Assembly: GCA_028583605.1 (NCBI GenBank)
Contig: CM053331.1
Coordinates: 36,009,283 to 36,073,282, forward strand
Origin: Dastarcus helophoroides
Lineage: Eukaryota > Arthropoda > Insecta > Coleoptera > Bothrideridae
DNA length: 64,000 nucleotides
Direction: 5' to 3'
The notes below the pieces were generated by a model that was given only the letters and a program-made list of their open reading frames with translations, was not told where the DNA came from and searched no databases. Both the position numbers and the translations under genes were made by a program. Of the stretch, positions 23,764-64,000 are shown one piece after another; within the stretch, counting starts at the first letter, position 1, and each line of letters begins with the position of its first letter.

Positions 23764-25122
23764 AATTTATATTTTAGTTTTATTATTTTATTTTTATTTT
23801 ACTTCATCATGTATTATGTTATATTTTGTAGTATTATGTATAAACAGTTTTTTAATACATTTGGTTGGTCTAAAAGTCTTTTAGCCTGATGTTATCAGAA
23901 GGTTTCAGAAAATTGTCAACAAACCATAAAAATTTAAATATTTCCAAACTGGGCCGAAGAAATGTTAAATAAATTGAAAAAAAAAAACATAATATTTCCG
24001 GTCAATAAGGGTCTACCATGAAGAATAAGGTTTTAGAGGACAAGATTTGTGTTTTAATTTTTGAAGATAACCAAGGACCAGTCCGTTCCACCAAAATCAG
24101 AAGCAGTACCTAATAGAGTTAGCTCAAGTAAGTTGCACTTTGATGAATTATTTTAATTCTCTAATACAGTGTTTTCCAAACTTTCGATATCTGTGTACCC
24201 TCTGCTGAGTTTTTTGAGCACACCTCGTTGAAAAATTAGACCATAACTAATACAAAAAAGTAGTGTGTTGCTCTGTCTGTTTGCTGAATTTGAACAAAAC
24301 ATCATTCTGCAATGTGCACGAACTCTTTAAACCTGTGACAACTGATTAGTTTTACTACGTTTATATAAACAATTTTAGATTTTTGAGTCATCTGAAGCCT
24401 CTCAGCGTAGCGCCTACCCCCACCAAACTCTTCCCGTATCCACCTGGATACACGCACCACAATTTAGGGAACACTGCTTTAATACCTACCTGCAATGTTG
24501 TGAGAGTTGGCAATCAAAGACCAATTTGGATCTGACAAACCTTGCAGCACCAAATTGTAATTATAAATTGTTTGGTAATGAAACGTGTGATCACTATAGA
24601 GAGCGCCATCTATCTCTCAATGCAAAATTGCGAGTTCCCCGAAAATGATAAGAAAACTGTCATGATGTACATTTATTTTAACAATTTTTACAACAATTAA
24701 CAAAAAGAGGGTACCACTCAAAAGCAAATAAATATCTACAAGAGCTAACCAAATGGTGGTGTGATTTCAAAAGAGGAAAACTTGACACAAAGTGTTATAA
24801 CTTTACAGTTAGACGTAACATAGTAAGTTAGTAATAGTAATAATAATGAACGTAAACTTACATAAATACTCTTATATACACAATAGTCTTACCCCTCATT
24901 TCTTCGTCCTAAGTTAGGAGTAGAAAGAGAGATTTTATTTCAAATAAATCAAGAATAAAACTGTGCTTAAGTTAAAGTAATTTAAATTTAGCAGGTGACG
25001 ATTAAATTTTTAAAATCATTTAATGTGATTGAATAAATGATACAATGAATGCGTGCGCGTTGAATGAAGTCAAACAAATCACAAGTTTCGTTTTCGTTTA
25101 CTAAATACTACAACAATCTAAC
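23764..25122. other. Intergenic gap between two convergent genes
   Basis: It holds the 3' UTR of the CFAP96-like gene (possible AATAAA at 23968-23973 followed by a genomic A run), a family B repeat at 24010-24110, and the 3' UTR of the minus-strand Z-disc gene. TTTATT on the plus strand near 24935 could be its poly(A) signal. No other gene seen. Confidence 0.6.
24010..24110 (-). mobile_element. Family B repeat fragment
   Basis: Contains ggttttagaggacaagattt and gataaccaaggaccagtccg, shared with 15545-15682, 42.4-43.0 and 53.2-53.5 kb. The hammerhead-like part is absent here. Confidence 0.6.
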
Positions 25123-60374
<35,252 letters not shown>

Positions 60375-60970
60375 GTTTCGCGTCGTCGTTATAAAAATAA
60401 TCTCCTGTTTCACAGCGCGCTAAATTGGCATACACTCAAATGGACTCGACCCCGAAAACTAGCGACGAACAACAAACAGAAAGTCCAGGAACCCCTAATG
60501 GAATGTTTGAAGAAGTATCACGACCGATCGACTGAAATCTGGAATGAATGGCCGTCGAACGTGAATGGGGAGTTTTCGGGAAGTTGCACGAAAAACGCAA
60601 ACGCGTAGGTCAGCCAAAGCGTAAGATGCGAAGTTTCATGTTGCGTTTTGAGTTACTAAATCATGGCTTGTCTATTGTAGTTTATGTATTCGGGGCTATT
60701 TTAGTCGAGATTTAAAGGTTGGGAAACGAAAATCGCCCGCGAATTGATACTAAACACTTCCGCCTTTGATGGATTTGGCCCGTTTGAGTACGGCGTTCAA
60801 AGACAAACTGCTTTACTTCTTGGAGCAATTTTATGCTAGATAGTAATTTAATAAACTAAGAAAGTTCTTAGGGACAATTCAATTGACCTTCTCTCTTCAA
60901 ATTAAAGTAGGTCATCAGAACTAGGAGCGCTAAAACCACCCCTCCCAAATCTGATGACCCAAGAAGTCTT
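60375..60970. other. Likely 5' UTR and promoter side of the Z-disc gene
   Basis: Less AT-rich than its surroundings at 60400-60800, as expected upstream of a start codon. No TATA box or other element could be fixed. Plus-strand frames here are antisense shadows. Confidence 0.35.
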
Positions 60971-60974
60971 TGAT

Positions 60975-63900
60975 TTTTCTATGGTCAAAATTGTGTCAAA
61001 TTTTCGGTTCATCTTTTTCACTTTAATTTCCAAATTTTGGGCAAATTTTTACACGAAATTTTGGGCAAATTTTTACACGAAATTTTGAGCAAAATGTCGA
61101 AAAAAATTGTATCAAATTTTATGTAATGTTAACCTTAGTTTCAAAACTTTGGACAGAATTTCAAAGTTTGGGTATTTTTCTCATTGGTTCATAAATGTTA
61201 AAAAAAAATCAAAATTTCGTGATGAAAATCAAAACGTTAATATCTTCTTTTGAAAAATTAATTGTTCTTTCAAAGATTTTGATTTAAACTCGAAGTTAGA
61301 CGGGTGAAAGTCAAAATTTAAATATCTCTTTTCTAAAAAATTAATTGTTCTTTTAAAGATTTTGCTTTAAATTCAAAACTAGACATTTGTACTTCAATGT
61401 CAACTTTTTCCTTGCAAAAATTCGATTTTTCTACAGTCAATATTGTATCAAATTTTTGGATCAATATTTTCACTTTATATGCCAAATTTGGGTAAATTAT
61501 TACACAAAATTTTGAGCAAAATGTCGAAAAAAAATTGTATTAAAGTTTCATGTAAAAATGTTTACTTTAATTTCAAAAATTTAAACAAAATTTCAAATTT
61601 TGGATATTTTTCTCCTTGGTTCAAAATTGTTTAGAAAAAAACAAAAATTCGTAAAGAAAATCAAGATGTTATTATCTTCTTTTAGAAAATTAGTTGCTCT
61701 TTCAAAGGTTTTGCTTTGAACTCGAAATAAGACAAATGAAAGTCAAAATTTAAATATCTTTTCATAAAAAATTAATTGTTCTTTTAAAGATTTTGCTTTA
61801 AATTCAAAATTAGACATTTGTACTTCAATGTCAACTTTTTCCTTTCAAAAATTCGATTTTTCTACAGTCAAAATTGTATCAAATTTTTGGATCAATATTT
61901 TCACTTTATATGCCAAATTTGGGTAAATTTTCAGACAAAATTTTGAGCAAAATGTCTAAAAAATTGTATTAAGGTTTCATGGGAAAATGTTCACTTTAAT
62001 TTCAAAAATTTGGACAAAATTTCAAATTTTGGATGGTTTTCTCATTGGTTCAAAATTGTTTGGAAAAAAGCTAAATTTCGTAAAGAAAATCAAAATGTTA
62101 ATATCTTCTTTTAAAAAAATAGTTGCTCTTTCAAAGGTTTTGCTTTGAACTCGAAATTAGACAGATGAAAATCAAAATTTAAATATCTTTTCATAAAAAA
62201 TTAATTGTTCTTTTAAAGATTTTGCTTTAAATTCAAAACTAGACATTTCTACTTCAATGTCGACTTTTTTCTTTCAAAAATTCGATTTTTCTACAGTCAA
62301 TATTGTATCAAATTTTTGGATCAATATTTTCACTTTATATGCCAAATTTGGTCAAATTATTACACGAAATTTTGAGCAAAATGTCGAAAAAATTGTATCA
62401 AAGTTTCATGTAAAAATGTTCACTTTAATTTCAAAAATTTGGACAAAATTTCAAATTTTGGATATTTTTCTCATTGGTTCAAAATTGTTTAGAAAAAAGC
62501 AAAATTTCGTAAAGAAAATCAAGATGTTATTATCTTCTTTTAAAAAATTAGTTGCTCTTTCAAAGGTTTTGCTTTGAACTCGAAATTAGACAGATGAAAG
62601 TCAAAATTTAAATATCTTTTTATAAAAAATTAATTGTTCTTTCAAAGATTTTGCTTTGAATTCAAAACTAGACATTTCTACTTCAATGTCGACTTTTTTC
62701 TTTCAAAAATTCGATTTTTCTATAGTCAAAATTGTATCAAATTTTTGGTACAACATTTTCACTCTAATTTCCAAATTTGGGCAAATTATTACACAAAATT
62801 TTTGAGCAAAATGTCGAAAAAAATTAAATCAAAGTTTCACGAAAAAATGTTCACTTTAATTTCAAAAATTTGGACAAAATTTCCAATTTTGGATATTTTT
62901 CTCATTCGTTCAAAAATGTATAAAAAAAATCAAAATTCCTGGATGAAAATTAAAACGTTATTATCTTCTTTTAGGAAATTAGTTGCTCTTTCAAAGGTTT
63001 TGTTTTGAACTCGAAATTAGACAGATAAAAATCAGAATTTTATTATCTTGTTTTAAAAAATTAATTGTTTTTTTAAAGGTTTTGCTTTGAATTTAAAACT
63101 AAACATTTCTACTTCAATGTCGGCTTTTTTTTTTAAAAAAATTCGATTTTTTTATAGTCAAAATTGTATCAAATTTTCAGTTCAACATTTTCACTTTAAT
63201 TTCCAAATTTAGGCAAATTGTTATACGAAATTTTGAGCACAATGACGAAAAAAATGTTCACTTTAATTTCAAAAATTTGGAAAAAATTTCAAATTTTGGA
63301 TATTTTTCTCATTGGTTCAAAATTGTTTAGAAAAAAGCAAAATTTCGTAAAGAAAATCAAGATGTTATTATCTTCTTTTAGAAAATTAGTTGCTCTTTCA
63401 AAGGTTTTGCTTTGAACTCGAAATAAGACAAATGAAAGTCAAAATTTAAATATCTTTTCATAAAAAATGAATTGCTTTTTCGAAGGTTTTGCTTTGAATT
63501 CAAAACTAGATACTTCTACTTCAAAGTCGACTTTTTCTTTTAAAAGTTCGATTTTTCTATAGTCAAAATGGTATCAAATTTTTGGTTCAACATTTTCACT
63601 TTAATTTCCAAATTTGAGCAAATTATTACACGAAATTTTGAGCTCAATGTCGATAAAAATTGTGTCAACGTTTTATCATGTAAAAATGTTAACTTTAATT
63701 TCATAAATTTTGACAAAATTTCAAATTTTGGATATTTTTCTCATTGGTTCAAAATTGTTTAGAAAAAAGCAAAATTTCGTAAAGAAAATCAAGATGTTAT
63801 TATCTTCTTTTAGAAAATTAGTTGCTCTTTCAAAGGTTTTGCTTTGAAGTCGAAATAAGACAGATGAAAGTCAAAATTTAAATATCTTTTCATAAAAAAT

Positions 63901-64000
63901 TAATTGCTCTTTCGAAGGTTTTGCTTTGAATTCAAAACTAGACACTTCTACTTCAATGTTGACTTTTTTCTTTAAAAATTCGATTTTTCTATAGTCAAAA
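60975..64000. repeat. ~430-bp satellite, at least seven copies, running off the window
   Basis: The phrase agtcaaaattgtatcaaatt recurs at about 60981, 61434, 61866, 62294, 62725, 63157, 63560 and 63992, so the period is about 430 bp (one unit is about 30 bp short). Other landmarks: gagcaaaatgtcgaaaaa, ttctcattggttcaaaattg, tttcaaaggttttgctttga. Composition is close to the TCGAAA filler. Frames inside are AT-driven. Confidence 0.93.

Overview
The window is AT-rich animal nuclear DNA, most likely from an insect with a large, repeat-swollen genome (a beetle is a guess). Reasons are two intron-containing animal genes, abundant DNA-transposon, mariner and LINE relics, and many tandem satellites. 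There are no operons and no tRNA or rRNA genes that I can see. I cannot name the species.

Two genes are supported exon by exon with consistent splice phases. (1) Plus strand, 13533-23763: a four-exon gene for a 316-residue homologue of the ciliary protein CFAP96 (C4orf47, UPF0602). (2) Minus strand, about 60374 down to 25123: a ten-exon gene for a synaptopodin-2/myopodin-like muscle Z-disc protein (Drosophila CG1674 type; a Zasp-type protein is the alternative). It has three in-frame 3' ends: a 2.75-kb Ser/Pro-rich exon ending in its own stop, a C-terminal exon reached directly from exon 8, and a route joining the two through a possible GC-AG intron. The two genes are convergent, about 1.36 kb apart.

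Layout. 1-9 kb: AT-rich TCGAAA-type filler, DNA-transposon ends, a broken Mutator/YqaJ-type transposon gene and a broken DDE transposase. 9.06-13.09 kb: a 4-kb element with terminal inverted repeats and TTAA duplications, filled with a 15-bp minisatellite and a ~156-bp satellite. 13.5-23.8 kb: CFAP96, whose third intron holds a mariner relic split by a 6-kb palindromic TCGAAATTTCGA array. 25.1-60.4 kb: the Z-disc gene, whose introns hold hammerhead-ribozyme repeats, a 9-kb satellite with exon-like monomers and six captured LTRs, Penelope-like fragments, 141-bp and 297-bp satellites, a hAT-type insertion with a perfect 8-bp duplication and an empty-site control, a 1-kb GATA/GACA microsatellite next to a 5' splice site, and a LINE relic. 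61-64 kb: a ~430-bp satellite running off the window.

The most notable signals are (a) a dispersed repeat carrying a complete type I hammerhead core in three of four copies, two of them sense to the Z-disc pre-mRNA, with looser hammerhead-like cores in two other repeat families; (b) the exon-like satellite, whose 174-nt units are flanked by AG and GT and stay open in two copies; (c) TCGAAATTTCGA arrays repeatedly found inside elements with hAT-type ends. Family names come from recognition of motifs, not from database searches.
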